A stretch of 64,000 bases of DNA from Streptococcus rubneri (GCF_004785935.1 NZ_SRRP01000001.1:930001-994000); one strand, 5' to 3'; numbered from the stretch's first letter, positions 37,490 to 48,163 are shown. Translations and numbers: made by a program. Notes: a model not told the origin generated them from the letters alone.

Positions 37490-38956
37490 ATGTCTTCAAA
37501 AGTAATTGTAACCATTTTCGGGGCCAGTGGAGATTTAGCCCACCGCAAGCTCTACCCTTCCCTTTTTAGACTCTACAAAGCTGGAAATCTTTCCGAGCAT
37601 TTTGCAGTGATTGGAACTGCTCGTCGTCCTTGGAGTAAAGAATACTTTGAATCCGTTGTCGTTGAATCCATTTCGGATTTAGCAGATAGTTCTGAACAGG
37701 CGCAAGAATTTGCTAGCCATTTTTACTACCAAAGCCACGATGTCAATGACACGGAGCATTACATCAAGCTTCGTGAACTCCAAAATCAGCTCAATGATAC
37801 CTACCAAGCTGACCATAATAAACTCTTCTTCCTATCCATGGCACCTCAATTCTTTGGAACCATTGCCAAACATTTGAAGTCTGAAGGCATTGTGGATGGA
37901 AAAGGTTTTGAACGTTTGATCGTTGAAAAACCATTTGGTACAGACTTAGAAACAGCTAGCCAGCTCAACAAAGAACTGGAAGAAACATTTGAGGAAGAGC
38001 AGATTTTCCGGATTGACCATTATCTTGGGAAAGAAATGATCCAGTCCATCTTTGCCCTCCGTTTTGCCAACCTGATCTTTGAAAACATCTGGAACCGAGA
38101 CTATATCGACAATGTTCAAATCACTTTCGCAGAACGGCTAGGAGTTGAAGAACGTGGTGGCTACTATGATGAATCTGGTGCCCTCCGCGACATGGTGCAA
38201 AACCATACCCTTCAATTGCTCTCACTCTTGGCTATGGACAAACCAGCTTCCTTCACCAAAGAAGACATCCGTAAAGAGAAGGTCAAGGTTTTTGAACAAT
38301 TGGTCAACCCTTCTGAAGAGGAATTAAAGAAACAATTTATCCGAGGTCAATACCGCTCTGGAAAAATTCAAGGGAAAAAGGACATCTCTTACCGGAGTGA
38401 ACCAAATGTCAACCCTGAATCCATGACCGAGACTTTTGCTTCTGGGGCTTTCTTTGTAGATAGCGATCGCTTCCGTGGAGTACCTTTCTTCTTCCGTACC
38501 GGAAAACGTCTGACCAAAAAGGGAACCCATGTCAATGTCGTTTTCAAACAGATGGACTCTATTTTTGGTCAAGAACTTGCACCAAATGTGCTCACTATCT
38601 ACATTCAACCGAATGAAGGTTTCTCACTCAGTGTCAACGGGAAAGAAGTCGGCGAACAATTCCAGATTGCTCCCATATCTTTTGACTATGAAACGGATGC
38701 GACAGCGACCGGTGCTTCTCCAGAGCCTTACGAAAAGTTGATCTATGATGTCTTGAACAATGACTCTACCAACTTCAGCCACTGGAACGAAGTTAGAGCC
38801 TCTTGGCAGTTAATTGACCGAATCGAACACATGTGGTCTGAAAATCAAGTGCCTCTTCATGAATATAAATCTGGAACCATGGGACCTCAAGCTTCCTTCG
38901 ACCTATTGAAGGATTACAATGCGGAATGGGTCTGGCAACCAGCAATTGAAGAATAA
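37490..38956 (+). CDS. zwf: glucose-6-phosphate 1-dehydrogenase
   Basis: A 488-residue enzyme oxidising glucose 6-phosphate with NADP+ in the first step of the pentose phosphate pathway. Motifs: IFGASGDLAHRKLYPSL (nucleotide binding), EKPFGTD, and the active-site RIDHYLGKE (about residue 180). A second ATG two codons into the frame is preferred, since AGG is then 7 nt away. Promoter: extended -10 TGGTAGAAT about 30 nt upstream. It is transcribed alone and ends at a bidirectional terminator shared with ftsY. Confidence 0.95.
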   Translation: MSSKVIVTIFGASGDLAHRKLYPSLFRLYKAGNLSEHFAVIGTARRPWSKEYFESVVVESISDLADSSEQAQEFASHFYYQSHDVNDTEHYIKLRELQNQLNDTYQADHNKLFFLSMAPQFFGTIAKHLKSEGIVDGKGFERLIVEKPFGTDLETASQLNKELEETFEEEQIFRIDHYLGKEMIQSIFALRFANLIFENIWNRDYIDNVQITFAERLGVEERGGYYDESGALRDMVQNHTLQLLSLLAMDKPASFTKEDIRKEKVKVFEQLVNPSEEELKKQFIRGQYRSGKIQGKKDISYRSEPNVNPESMTETFASGAFFVDSDRFRGVPFFFRTGKRLTKKGTHVNVVFKQMDSIFGQELAPNVLTIYIQPNEGFSLSVNGKEVGEQFQIAPISFDYETDATATGASPEPYEKLIYDVLNNDSTNFSHWNEVRASWQLIDRIEHMWSENQVPLHEYKSGTMGPQASFDLLKDYNAEWVWQPAIEE

Positions 38957-38981
38957 ATCGTTCAACTGACTAAAAGTGCAA

Positions 38982-39018
38982 CAAAAAAACTCATCTCTTT
39001 CTAGAGATGAGTTTTTTG
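38982..39018. terminator. bidirectional terminator between zwf and ftsY
   Basis: AAAAAAACTCATCTCT, loop, AGAGATGAGTTTTTT: a perfect stem with A and T runs, between convergent genes. Confidence 0.9.
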
Positions 39019-39019
39019 C

Positions 39020-40744
39020 TTATATCAAGCCTTCTAACAAGCCACGCATAAAGTTTTCAGAATTGAATTCACCGATATCATCGATTTTTTCACCAAAACC
39101 GATTAATTTCACTGGAATATCCAATTCTTCTCGAATCGCAAGAACCACTCCTCCTCGAGCTGTTCCATCAATCTTAGTGAGAACGATACCGGTAATCGGA
39201 GTAATCTTTGAGAATTCCTTAGCTTGAACCAGTGCATTTTGTCCTGTGGAAGCATCTAGGGCCAAGAAGGTTTCATGAGGGGCCGTAGGATCCACCCGTT
39301 TGATAATGCGACCGATTTTTTCTAATTCGGCCATCAGATTGTCTTTGTTCTGCAGGCGACCAGCTGTATCAATCATCAAAACATCGACTTGCTCTGCCAC
39401 GGCCCGTTCCATTCCATCAAAGACTACACTTGCAGGATCTGATTTTTCAGGACCTGTGACAACGGGCACATCCACACGGCGTCCCCATTCAGCCAACTGA
39501 GCAACGGCGCCTGCTCGGAAGGTATCTGCTGCGACCAACATCACCTTTTTTCCTTCCTTCTTGTACTTATGAGCCAGTTTTCCGATTGAGGTTGTTTTCC
39601 CAACGCCATTTACTCCCACAAAAAGCATGACGGTCAAGCCGTCTTTAAAGTTGATTTGCTCATTGTATTGGCCATCTTTTTCATAGAGATCCACCAATTT
39701 TTCAATAATCACGCGACGCAAAGCATCCGGTTTTTTGGCATTTTCCAAGCGTGCTTCATATCGGAGCTCTTCCGTCAGATTCGAAGCGACCTGGACTCCG
39801 ACGTCACTCATAATCAAGAGTTCTTCTAACTCTTCAAAGAATTCTTCATCGACAGAACGGAAGTTAGCAAAGAAGGCATTAAGAGCTGCTCCAAAGCCGG
39901 TCCGAGTTTTCTTCAAGCTCCGATTGTATTTTTCTTGAACCGTTTCTGTTGGTTCAGCAATCTCTGGATCACTTGTCGTTTCTTCTACTACAGACTCTTC
40001 TTCAACTTCTTCTGAAATTTCAGGTTCGCTAGTAGGTTCCTCTACTGACAATTCTGCTTCAACCCCTTCTGAAAAATCGGATTCGTTAGTAGGGGCCTCT
40101 ACTGGTGATTCTACTTCAAGCTCTTCGGTTACTGCCTCTGAACTTTCAGCTGTTTCTTCTTCAAGAATTGGTGCTTCCTTTACCACTTCCAATTCTGGCA
40201 CAACTTCAGACTCTTCTTCAACTACCTCCTCAGGTTCTTTGGAAGAGCTTGAAGTCTCAGCTTCTGTATCTGGCCTTTCAAGAACTTCTTCTTCAAGGGT
40301 TTCTTGGGCAAGATCTGATGAAGAATCTAGCTGCTCCTCATTCACACTCACTTCTTGTGAAGCTTCTAGTTCTAAAGTCTGGTCTTCAGTCACAGGAGCT
40401 GGCTCAGCTACTTCCTCAGGAGAGGTATCCTGCTCTACTTGAGAAGGGGCCTCTTCCTCGACAGCTGTATCCTGTTTGACAGGCTCTTCTGTAGGTACTT
40501 CTTCACTAAATGCTTTCGACTCTTGAGCTGATTGCGCTGATTCGGCAGCCATTCGCTCTTTCAATTCCGCATAGTAGGCTTCCATTGCCGAAATCTTAGC
40601 ATCATCACTTTGTGAAGCCTTACTTGTTTCTGGCTCAACTAAGGAACTTGCTTCCTCAGGACTTTCCACAAGCTCTTCTGTATGATCTTGGGCTTGTGGT
40701 TTTGCTTCTTCTTTTCTTCCAAATAGTCGGTCAAATAATCCCAT
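39020..40744 (-). CDS. ftsY: signal recognition particle receptor FtsY
   Basis: A 574-residue FtsY. The C-terminal NG domain (about 290-574) carries GVNGVGKTTSIGKLA, DTFRAGAVAQL, DTAGRLQNK and the TKIDGTARGG segment; it receives SRP-ribosome complexes at the membrane. The N-terminal 265 residues form a very acidic, Glu/Ser/Val-rich domain with degenerate tandem units such as EEPTSEPEISEEVEEES, longer than in many relatives. Its ATG overlaps the stop of the upstream HAD gene (TAATG), so it is the last gene of the rnc-smc-HAD-HAD-ftsY run. Confidence 0.94.
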   Translation of the reverse strand: MGLFDRLFGRKEEAKPQAQDHTEELVESPEEASSLVEPETSKASQSDDAKISAMEAYYAELKERMAAESAQSAQESKAFSEEVPTEEPVKQDTAVEEEAPSQVEQDTSPEEVAEPAPVTEDQTLELEASQEVSVNEEQLDSSSDLAQETLEEEVLERPDTEAETSSSSKEPEEVVEEESEVVPELEVVKEAPILEEETAESSEAVTEELEVESPVEAPTNESDFSEGVEAELSVEEPTSEPEISEEVEEESVVEETTSDPEIAEPTETVQEKYNRSLKKTRTGFGAALNAFFANFRSVDEEFFEELEELLIMSDVGVQVASNLTEELRYEARLENAKKPDALRRVIIEKLVDLYEKDGQYNEQINFKDGLTVMLFVGVNGVGKTTSIGKLAHKYKKEGKKVMLVAADTFRAGAVAQLAEWGRRVDVPVVTGPEKSDPASVVFDGMERAVAEQVDVLMIDTAGRLQNKDNLMAELEKIGRIIKRVDPTAPHETFLALDASTGQNALVQAKEFSKITPITGIVLTKIDGTARGGVVLAIREELDIPVKLIGFGEKIDDIGEFNSENFMRGLLEGLI

Positions 40745-41565
40745 TATTGACCCTCCTTCAATACATATTCTTCAATCGCTCTTCCGACTGCATCTTCATC
40801 ATTGGTGTAGTCCGAAACAAGGGTAGCGATTTTCTTCACCTCATCCACCGCATTGGCCATGGCGATTCCTAGTCCTGCCCATTTTAACATGCTGGCATCG
40901 TTGGCCTCATCACCACAAGCCATGACTTGACTAGCATCGATTCCTAAATACGCAACCAAAGCCTCCAAGCCTCGATCTTTTTGAACACCTTTGGGGCACC
41001 ATTCCAAGAGCATGTCTCTGGATTTAAAAATCTCAAAACGCTCCCCTAAGTCAGGAGAAATCTTTGAAATAGCTCCATCCAAATAGTCCTGTTGAAAGGC
41101 TGTCACACACTTATTATAAGCTATCTGACTGGACAAATCCTCAATAGAAACAGGAATAAAGTTCAAGTAAGGATTATAGAGAGGGTAAAGAGATTCTTGA
41201 TCAGATGCCAGTGTATAAACATTCCCCTCACTAATGGCGTCTAGGGGCAAACCAAGGGCCTCTGTCTCTTCATAAATGCGGACGACATCATCTCGAGAGA
41301 AAACTGTTTTCGCAATGATCTCTCCTGTATTCTTTTGTACCAAGCCTCCATTAAAGGTAATGGTGTATTCATCCGACAAGCCGGCTGTTCCAATCTCTTG
41401 GAGCAGAAAATCCATGGCCTTGAGAGGACGTCCCGTCGTCAAAACCACCTTGACCCCTTTTTCTTGAGCTGCACGAATGGCAGCCAGGTTCCGAGGGGAG
41501 ATTTTCTTTTCTGAATTTAAGAGAGTACCGTCCAAGTCTAGTGCGATAACCTTAATCTGATTCAT
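40744..41565 (-). CDS. Cof-type HAD-superfamily phosphatase
   Basis: A 273-residue Cof-family HAD hydrolase: motif I ALDLDGTLL, motif II in LTTGRP, motif IV ACGDEANDASM. Sugar-phosphate phosphatase activity is likely but the substrate is unknown. It overlaps its upstream HAD neighbour by 4 nt (ATGA) and ftsY by 1 nt, so translation through the three genes is coupled. Confidence 0.9.
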   Translation of the reverse strand: MNQIKVIALDLDGTLLNSEKKISPRNLAAIRAAQEKGVKVVLTTGRPLKAMDFLLQEIGTAGLSDEYTITFNGGLVQKNTGEIIAKTVFSRDDVVRIYEETEALGLPLDAISEGNVYTLASDQESLYPLYNPYLNFIPVSIEDLSSQIAYNKCVTAFQQDYLDGAISKISPDLGERFEIFKSRDMLLEWCPKGVQKDRGLEALVAYLGIDASQVMACGDEANDASMLKWAGLGIAMANAVDEVKKIATLVSDYTNDEDAVGRAIEEYVLKEGQ

Positions 41566-42359
41566 AATTCTTCCTCCATATAGCGCAGGACAGATCCTGT
41601 CGAATGATGGGGCAATATGGTTTCAGCCAATTCCAAAATCTCTGGACGGGCATTTTCTGGTGCAATTGGATGGCCAACAACCTGCATCATATGAAGATCA
41701 TTGAGATTATCTCCAAAAGCTAGGACTTGGTCTCGACTAATGCCCAACTTATCCATTAGGGCTTGAATGGCGACTCCCTTGTCCACATAATCCAAGACAA
41801 TATCAATACACTCATAACCCGTCGTCATGGCCTTAACACCCTCAACATTTTGGGTAACCCAGGCCTCACCTTCCGCTAATACTTCTTGGTCAAAATTGGT
41901 GGTCATCTTAAAGACAAGATCATCAATTTCTGAAAAATCTGACACCATTTGAATGTTTTCATTGTAATTTTGCGAAGCAGTTAGATAGTCTGGATCAACG
42001 GTCTTTAAAACATAGCTCCCGCGTTTTCCCGTTAATAAGCACTTATTTTTATCAAAATAGGGACTTTCCTGCAACTTAGCAAACATGGCTTGATAAAAAT
42101 CTGGACTCATGGTCGCTTCATAGACATCTTCACCATGAAACTCAACAACACTGCCGTTTTCAGCTATGAAAATAATCTGATCCTGGACCTCTTTAAAGAT
42201 TGTCTTCAAAGAGAGGAGAGGCCGACCACTTGCTGCCACAAAGTAGGTCCCTTTTTCTTGAAACTTCTTTAGTACCTTTAGGAATAAAGCTTGATCAAAT
42301 TCATGATTTTCATCCAAAAAGGTCCCATCCATGTCTGTTGCGACTAATTTAATTTCCAT
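41562..42359 (-). CDS. Cof-type HAD-superfamily phosphatase
   Basis: A 265-residue HAD hydrolase, clearly diverged from its neighbour. Motif I is VATDMDGTFL, motif II in AASGRP, motif IV AFGDNLNDLHM. It starts inside the end of smc (11-nt overlap) behind AAGGAATGG. A housekeeping phosphatase role is inferred. Confidence 0.9.
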   Translation of the reverse strand: MEIKLVATDMDGTFLDENHEFDQALFLKVLKKFQEKGTYFVAASGRPLLSLKTIFKEVQDQIIFIAENGSVVEFHGEDVYEATMSPDFYQAMFAKLQESPYFDKNKCLLTGKRGSYVLKTVDPDYLTASQNYNENIQMVSDFSEIDDLVFKMTTNFDQEVLAEGEAWVTQNVEGVKAMTTGYECIDIVLDYVDKGVAIQALMDKLGISRDQVLAFGDNLNDLHMMQVVGHPIAPENARPEILELAETILPHHSTGSVLRYMEEEL

Positions 42360-45300
42360 TATCCATTCCTTCTATATCTTTCAGCTTCACAGATACAATC
42401 TTAGAGACTCCGGATTCTTGCATGGTCACTCCATAGATGGAATCTGCTGCAGCCATGGTTCCCTTACGGTGGGTAACCACGATAAACTGACTTTCCTTAT
42501 CAAAACGATTAAGATAATCTCCAAACCGTTTTACATTGGCTTCGTCTAGAGCCGCTTCTACCTCATCCAAGATGACAAATGGAATAGTCTTGACACGAAT
42601 GATTGAGAAGAGTAACGCCAATGCTGACAAGGCTTTCTCCCCACCACTCATCAAATTCAAGGATTGAATTTTCTTACCAGGCGGTTGGACAGAAATCTCG
42701 ACCCCAGCTGACAAGAGATCTCCATCCGTCAAGATAAGATCAGCTGATCCTCCCCCAAACATCTGTTTAAAGGTGACTCGGAAGGATTCACGAATCGCTT
42801 CGAATGTAGATTTAAAGCGTTCTTTCACCTCATCATTCATGTCATTAATGGTTTCGAGAAGAAGATTTTTGGCTGCCAAGACATCTTCTCGTTGTCCGGA
42901 AAGGAAATCAAATCGCGTCTTGACCTCATCGTATTGTTCGATAGCATCAATATTGACAGGTCCTAAGGCTTTAATCGCTTTCTCCAAGTCTTTTAAGGCT
43001 TGCTCAGACTGGGCTAGATTTTCTAGCTCATTGGCCTGTTTAGACGCTTCCTCAAAACTCATCTTGAATTCATCGGTCAGAGCTAACATCAGTTTATTTA
43101 GCTTATCTGCCAAGCGATCGCGATTGGATTCTGCTTTAGCCTGGAGACGAATCCACTCCTCATTTTGACGACGGGCTTGTTCCATATGACCCGCCACATC
43201 TTCAGACTGACCTTCCAAATCCTCTAATTCAAATTGCTTACGAATCACAGCTTGTTCCAGAGCGGTTTTCTCTTGAAGGCTTGCTTGCAGTTGTTTTTCA
43301 AGGATAGAAACATCGATTTGCTCATGTCGATCTTCTCCCTGCTCAATCGCATATTGGAGAGCCTGGATTTCCCGTTCAGTAGAAGCCAACTCTTGCTGCA
43401 AGCGTTCGGCATCTGTCTGGTCATAGGTCAATCGACTCTTCAACTCTGTTTTCTGTAATTGGAGCTTGGCAATGGCTGCTCGTAAATTTTCAATTTTCTC
43501 GACAACGACATCTTTATTGAGCTTAACTTCTTCAATCTCAGCAGTGACTTGCTCTTTTTCCGCCCCAATTTCTTTCAGTCGCGCTTGCAAGTAATCCCGT
43601 TTTTGGAGAAGCTCTTGGTCGCTACCTTCATCCAGCTCTGTACGGATAACTTCTAACAGTTCTTGGGCATCCAAGAGTTGCTGGTGAGCTTGCTCAAAAA
43701 CCAGTTGAAGGCGTTGCTCTTCTAGTCGAGCCCCTTCTCCTTGGCCTTTCAAAGATTCTAGTTTTTCTTGCGATTGACTCACTTGGTCCTGTTGCTCTTG
43801 CACTTGTCCTTCTACTTCTCGCAAGTTCTTCTGAAGAGAAGCCAATTCTTGGTTCAAGCGATCCAGTTCTGGCTTGATAAAAATCGAATTATTGGTTCGA
43901 TTCGCACCCCCTGCATAGGATCCACCTGTGCGAAGCTCAGTTCCATCGAGCGTTACAATACGAACTTGGTAGGCAACCTTGCGGGCAGCCGCCTTGGCGT
44001 GCTCAATCGTATCAAAAATAGCCGTGACACCCAAAAGGTTTTGGAAAATCGACTCGAGGGAAGGATCATAGTTCACCAAACTGCTAGCCATCCCTAGGAA
44101 TCCTGGACAGGCTTCAATCAGTTCTTGATTCTTTCCTGCAAGGAAGCGTGGTTTAATAGTAGTCAAAGGAAGGAAGGTTGCCCGACCCGAGCGATTCTTC
44201 TTCAGATGTTCGATTGCCCGTGTTGCTGCTCCTTCGTCTTCTACGATAATATGCTGACTGCTGGCTCCCAGAGCAATCTCTAAGGCAGTCTGATACTCTG
44301 GTGAAAAGGAGAGCTTTTCACTGACAGCCCCCACGATCCCACCTAAGCGAGCCGCTTCTTGTAAGACACTCTTCACACCCGCATAAAAATTGCTATGATT
44401 TTTTTGAATCGCCTCTAAACTGTTAATGCGAGCCTGTTTTTCCTTACTTTGATCCAGTAAATCAAACATCTTGGCTTGCGCCCTTTGATAAGCCTGGCGA
44501 GCTTCCTCAAACAATTTTGCCTCTGACTGATAGGTTTCAAGCAAGTGTTTCAGATGCTCTTGAGCTCCTTGATAAGCTTCTTGAGCAACCTGCTCTTTTT
44601 CCTGCAATTCTGTCACCATTTGGATTTGATTTTTGTAATCTTCCTTTTTACTTTGTGACAATTGAACTGAGGCTTCCAATTGATTTTCAATGGTTGTTAA
44701 CTCGTTTGACCGCTCCGCTTCATCCTGCATCAAGGCCACGTATTTTTCACGTAAATAATCAATCACCTGATCTGGATCTTCTGAGAAGCTGGCCAACTCT
44801 TTCTCCAGACCTTCAAGAGCTTCTTGACTCTTTTGCAATTCTTCTTGAAGACTCTTTGTATTGGCTTGTTTTTCTTCCAACTGATTCCGAAGAACTTGTA
44901 GGCGTTCTTCCAGACTATTGACCCGCTCTTGATTTTCCTGACGGCTTCGGGCGACCTGTTGCGACTCCAAGCGTGCCAATTCGATTTGTTTTTCCAAATC
45001 ACTTAAAAGGCGAGTCAATTCTAAGAGACTAGCTTGATCATCCGATAATTGGTGCTGAAGGGCCTGACGACTCTGTTTCAAGCGGAGGCTTTCTGCTTCA
45101 TACTCTTCTCTTTTCTGGTAATAAGCCTTTAATTGTTCCTGAATGGTAGCTTCTTCTTGGACGGCTTGATCATAGTCTTTTTTATTGACTTCAATTTGTG
45201 CGATCAAAACATCCAAATAGAGAATTTGGCGTTGTTGATCCAATTTTAAGAAACGTTTGGCCACAAGCGCTTGCTTTTCAAGAGGTTTTATTTGCCCTTC

Positions 45301-45894
45301 TAATTCAAAAATAATGTCTTCCAGACGGTCCAAATTATCTTGGGTCTGAACCAACTTAGCTTCCGTTTCCTTGCGACGAGTCTTAAATTTAAGAACTCCC
45401 GCCGCTTCCTCAAAAATAGCCCGTCTCTCTTCTGGTTTGGAGTTGAAGATTTCCTCGACCTTCCCTTGGGAAATAATAGAGAAAGAATCTCTCCCAAGTC
45501 CAGTATCCATAAAGAGATCATGGACATCTCTCAAACGGACTTTCTTACCATCAATCTTGTACTCACTATCACCCGAGCGATAAATATGGCGCTCCACTCG
45601 AATTTCCTTAGCAGCATGTTTGATAAAAGCGTCTCGGTTATCGAGCACCACTGTTACACAGGCATAGTTTAAGGGTTTACGGGTTTCAGTCCCTGCAAAA
45701 ATAACGTCAGGCATCTTGCCACCACGCAAACTCTTGACGCTTGACTCTCCTAAAGCCCAGCGCAAACTTTCCGTAATATTCGATTTTCCAGATCCATTTG
45801 GGCCAACAACTGCCGTTACCCCTTGGTCAAAGACGACTCGAGTCTTGTCTGCGAAAGACTTAAATCCTTGAATCTCAATTTCCTTTAAATACAT
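42349..45894 (-). CDS. smc: chromosome partition protein SMC
   Basis: An 1181-residue SMC protein with the full architecture: N-terminal Walker [10 protein letters not shown] (about 32-40), a long coiled coil, a hinge (about 500-680, with the GG-rich [12 protein letters not shown] end), a second coiled coil, and the C-terminal signature [16 protein letters not shown] with Walker B in [13 protein letters not shown]. It condenses and helps segregate the chromosome together with ScpA and ScpB, which are not in this window. It starts inside rnc (10-nt overlap). Confidence 0.97.
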   Translation of the reverse strand: MYLKEIEIQGFKSFADKTRVVFDQGVTAVVGPNGSGKSNITESLRWALGESSVKSLRGGKMPDVIFAGTETRKPLNYACVTVVLDNRDAFIKHAAKEIRVERHIYRSGDSEYKIDGKKVRLRDVHDLFMDTGLGRDSFSIISQGKVEEIFNSKPEERRAIFEEAAGVLKFKTRRKETEAKLVQTQDNLDRLEDIIFELEGQIKPLEKQALVAKRFLKLDQQRQILYLDVLIAQIEVNKKDYDQAVQEEATIQEQLKAYYQKREEYEAESLRLKQSRQALQHQLSDDQASLLELTRLLSDLEKQIELARLESQQVARSRQENQERVNSLEERLQVLRNQLEEKQANTKSLQEELQKSQEALEGLEKELASFSEDPDQVIDYLREKYVALMQDEAERSNELTTIENQLEASVQLSQSKKEDYKNQIQMVTELQEKEQVAQEAYQGAQEHLKHLLETYQSEAKLFEEARQAYQRAQAKMFDLLDQSKEKQARINSLEAIQKNHSNFYAGVKSVLQEAARLGGIVGAVSEKLSFSPEYQTALEIALGASSQHIIVEDEGAATRAIEHLKKNRSGRATFLPLTTIKPRFLAGKNQELIEACPGFLGMASSLVNYDPSLESIFQNLLGVTAIFDTIEHAKAAARKVAYQVRIVTLDGTELRTGGSYAGGANRTNNSIFIKPELDRLNQELASLQKNLREVEGQVQEQQDQVSQSQEKLESLKGQGEGARLEEQRLQLVFEQAHQQLLDAQELLEVIRTELDEGSDQELLQKRDYLQARLKEIGAEKEQVTAEIEEVKLNKDVVVEKIENLRAAIAKLQLQKTELKSRLTYDQTDAERLQQELASTEREIQALQYAIEQGEDRHEQIDVSILEKQLQASLQEKTALEQAVIRKQFELEDLEGQSEDVAGHMEQARRQNEEWIRLQAKAESNRDRLADKLNKLMLALTDEFKMSFEEASKQANELENLAQSEQALKDLEKAIKALGPVNIDAIEQYDEVKTRFDFLSGQREDVLAAKNLLLETINDMNDEVKERFKSTFEAIRESFRVTFKQMFGGGSADLILTDGDLLSAGVEISVQPPGKKIQSLNLMSGGEKALSALALLFSIIRVKTIPFVILDEVEAALDEANVKRFGDYLNRFDKESQFIVVTHRKGTMAAADSIYGVTMQESGVSKIVSVKLKDIEGMDNGN

Positions 45895-46586
45895 GAGGGA
45901 TCCACCTTATTCTCCACAGCTTTTTTAGCTGCCTCTTGTTCTGCAGCCTTTTTTGACCGGCCACGGCCTTCACCGATTACTTTTCCATTTACAGTGACCT
46001 GAACTTCAAATTCTTTAGCATGAGCAGGACCTGACTCGCTCGTCACTTCGTAGCTAATTAGCACATCACCATGAATCTGGAGCAATTCTTGTAAGCGTGT
46101 CTTATAGTCTATCACTTGTTCAAATTGTCCCGCTTCAACTTTAGGAATCATGACTTGTTGAATGAATTCTCGAACAGCCTCCACTCCCTTATCCAAGAGC
46201 AAGGCTCCTAGAAAAGCTTCAAACAAATCTCCTAAGATGGTGTCGCGGTTCCGTCCACCAGATTTTTCCTCTCCCTTGCCAAGTTTGATAAATTGATCGA
46301 AACCACAATCACGGGAAAAACCTGCCAGGCTTTCCTCACGAACAATCATGGAACGCATTTTTGACAAATCACCCTCTGGCTTACTTGGGTAGAGGGCAAA
46401 TAAATATTCGGAAATCACTAACTGGAGAACAGCGTCTCCTAAAAATTCCAAACGTTCATTATGTGAAATTTTTAAGAGGCGATGCTCATTCGCATATGAG
46501 GTATGTGTAAAAGCTGTTTCCAACAATTCTGTATCGTCAAAAGTCAGACGAAATTTCTCAGCAAGGAGGTTATATAAGGCTTGCAT
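45885..46586 (-). CDS. rnc: ribonuclease III
   Basis: A 233-residue RNase III that cleaves double-stranded RNA in rRNA and mRNA processing. The catalytic domain signature is [15 protein letters not shown]; the second acidic cluster is [11 protein letters not shown]; a C-terminal dsRNA-binding domain runs from about residue 155 ([19 protein letters not shown]). The start [12 protein letters not shown] is preferred by similarity to pneumococcal Rnc; an ATG eight codons upstream (46610) has no ribosome site either. First gene of the rnc-smc-HAD-HAD-ftsY group. Confidence 0.93.
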   Translation of the reverse strand: MQALYNLLAEKFRLTFDDTELLETAFTHTSYANEHRLLKISHNERLEFLGDAVLQLVISEYLFALYPSKPEGDLSKMRSMIVREESLAGFSRDCGFDQFIKLGKGEEKSGGRNRDTILGDLFEAFLGALLLDKGVEAVREFIQQVMIPKVEAGQFEQVIDYKTRLQELLQIHGDVLISYEVTSESGPAHAKEFEVQVTVNGKVIGEGRGRSKKAAEQEAAKKAVENKVDPSCI

Positions 46587-46665
46587 CACGTTACTACTTT
46601 CTTTCTTCATTTATGCATCTGGATCGAATCCTGTGACCTATTCTGTCCAAAAGATACACCCCTCT

Positions 46666-46674
46666 ATTATACCA
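46666..46674 (-). promoter_or_regulatory. rnc extended -10 promoter
   Basis: TGGTATAAT on the minus strand (TATAAT at 46666-46671). The preceding terminator's T run occupies the place where a -35 would be. Confidence 0.65.
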
Positions 46675-46702
46675 AAAAAGAGTGCGTATCGCACTCCTTT
46701 CC
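46674..46702 (-). terminator. terminator of the DUF454 gene
   Basis: On the minus strand GGAGTGCG, loop, CGCACTC and six T, running directly into the extended -10 of rnc. Confidence 0.8.
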
Positions 46703-46744
46703 CTTGTTTTCAAGATAGGATTTAGGACCTTTTCTTTCCTTATC

Positions 46745-47134
46745 TTATTCTTCTTTATCCGGAATCACTTTGAACAAATAATAGCTTATAAAAATAGTTA
46801 ATCCCACTAGACCTAATTTCACAAACCAGAGTGGAGCCAGGTAAATGGAAATCCCCATCAAAAGATAAATTTGTAAAATAATTCGTTTTTTCCGCTTCTT
46901 AGAGATCGACTTTGTTTCCCGATAATCTGCTACATAAGTTTGGTACAACTTGGTCCCATGCAACCATTTTTCAAAGCGTTGAGAACTCTTGGCAAAACAA
47001 GCCATAGCTAATAAAAGAAATGGGGTCGTTGGTAAAATAGGTAATGGAATCCCAATAATCCCTAATCCTAAGGAAATAAACCCTACTGTTATATACACAT
47101 ATTTCAAACTAACTGCTCCTATCCTTCCACTCAT
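46745..47134 (-). CDS. DUF454 (YbaN-like) membrane protein
   Basis: A 129-residue inner-membrane protein. The DUF454 signature is seen as GIIGIPLPILPTTPFLLLAMACFAKSS in the N-terminal third, followed by a WLHGTKLYQTYVADYRE loop and two further helices. Function is unknown. It lies between vicX (with repeat copy E in between) and rnc and has its own terminator, so it is probably a separate unit. Confidence 0.82.
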   Translation of the reverse strand: MSGRIGAVSLKYVYITVGFISLGLGIIGIPLPILPTTPFLLLAMACFAKSSQRFEKWLHGTKLYQTYVADYRETKSISKKRKKRIILQIYLLMGISIYLAPLWFVKLGLVGLTIFISYYLFKVIPDKEE

Positions 47135-47157
47135 TTCAAGCTTACACTACTGACCTA

Positions 47158-47337
47158 AAAGAGGCTGAGACAAAACTCCTAGCCTCTCAATTGTCTTTGG
47201 ATTGTCGAGCAAGACGCAGTGGTTGAGTGGGCTCTACTACGCTGATTTCATCAGCTTTATAGCCCTACTCAACTGTGCGGAGGTGGGACGACGAAATCGA
47301 ATTCTAACGAATTACCGATTTCTGTCCCACTCTCTTT
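47158..47337 (+). repeat. three-hairpin intergenic repeat, copy E
   Basis: All three hairpins are present; H1 is slightly altered (GCTGAGACAAAACTCC). The H3 end faces vicX, 8 nt from its stop codon, so vicRKX transcripts would read H3-H2-H1 before the DUF454 gene. The 47135-47345 gap contains little else. Confidence 0.9.
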
Positions 47338-47345
47338 TTAATCAT

Positions 47346-48155
47346 TTAGATATCTACTAATGGAGTCGCTGTATCCGGAGATGTATCCAACACTTCAAAA
47401 TCATGACCTACTGCCAAATCTGCTCGAGCCAGTTGATTAACCATGGTCATATGGGCCAATTCCTTGATATTGTTTTCCTTGGATAAGTGGCCCAGATAAA
47501 TTTTCTTAGTCTTATTGCCTAGGGTCCGAATCATGGCATCCGCACCATCTTCATTAGAGAGGTGACCCAAATCGGATAAAATCCGCTGCTTTAATCGCCA
47601 AGCATAAGAGCCAGCTCGTAGGATTTCCACATCGTGGTTGGACTCGATCAAATAGCCATCTGCATTTTCAACAATCCCTGCCATTCGATCACTGACATAA
47701 CCTGTATCCGTCAGCATGACAAAACTCTTACCGTCTTTCATGAAACGATAGAACTGGGGAGCAGCTGCATCGTGGCTGACACCAAAACTTTCCACATCCA
47801 GATCTCCAAAGGTTAGGGTCTTGCCCATCTCAAAAAGATGTTTCTGGGAGTCATCCACCTTCCCAAGGTACTTGCTTCCCTCCATAGCCTTCCATGTAGC
47901 TTCATTGGCGTATAGGTCCATCCCGTATTTGCGTGCTAGCACACCAATTCCATGGATGTGATCCGAATGTTCATGTGTGATAAGAATCGCATCCAGATCT
48001 TCAGGTTTGCGATCAATCTCTGCAAGCAAACCTGTAATTTTCTTCCCGGATAAACCTGCATCTACAAGTATTTTTTTCTTAGGTGTTTCTAGATAGAAGG
48101 AATTCCCACTTGATCCAGAAGCTAGGATACTGTATTTAAATCCTTTTTCATCCAT
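47346..48155 (-). CDS. vicX: VicX, metallo-beta-lactamase-fold protein
   Basis: A 269-residue metallo-beta-lactamase-fold protein (YycJ-like). The metal-binding motif THEHSDHIHG lies near residue 60, and SNHDVEIL and a GHLS histidine complete the site. VicX is the third gene of the streptococcal vicRKX operon; a modulating role on VicRK and DNA-related functions have been proposed. It starts 9 nt after vicK with no strong ribosome site, suggesting coupled translation. Confidence 0.93.
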   Translation of the reverse strand: MDEKGFKYSILASGSSGNSFYLETPKKKILVDAGLSGKKITGLLAEIDRKPEDLDAILITHEHSDHIHGIGVLARKYGMDLYANEATWKAMEGSKYLGKVDDSQKHLFEMGKTLTFGDLDVESFGVSHDAAAPQFYRFMKDGKSFVMLTDTGYVSDRMAGIVENADGYLIESNHDVEILRAGSYAWRLKQRILSDLGHLSNEDGADAMIRTLGNKTKKIYLGHLSKENNIKELAHMTMVNQLARADLAVGHDFEVLDTSPDTATPLVDI

Positions 48156-48163
48156 TGGTTTTC

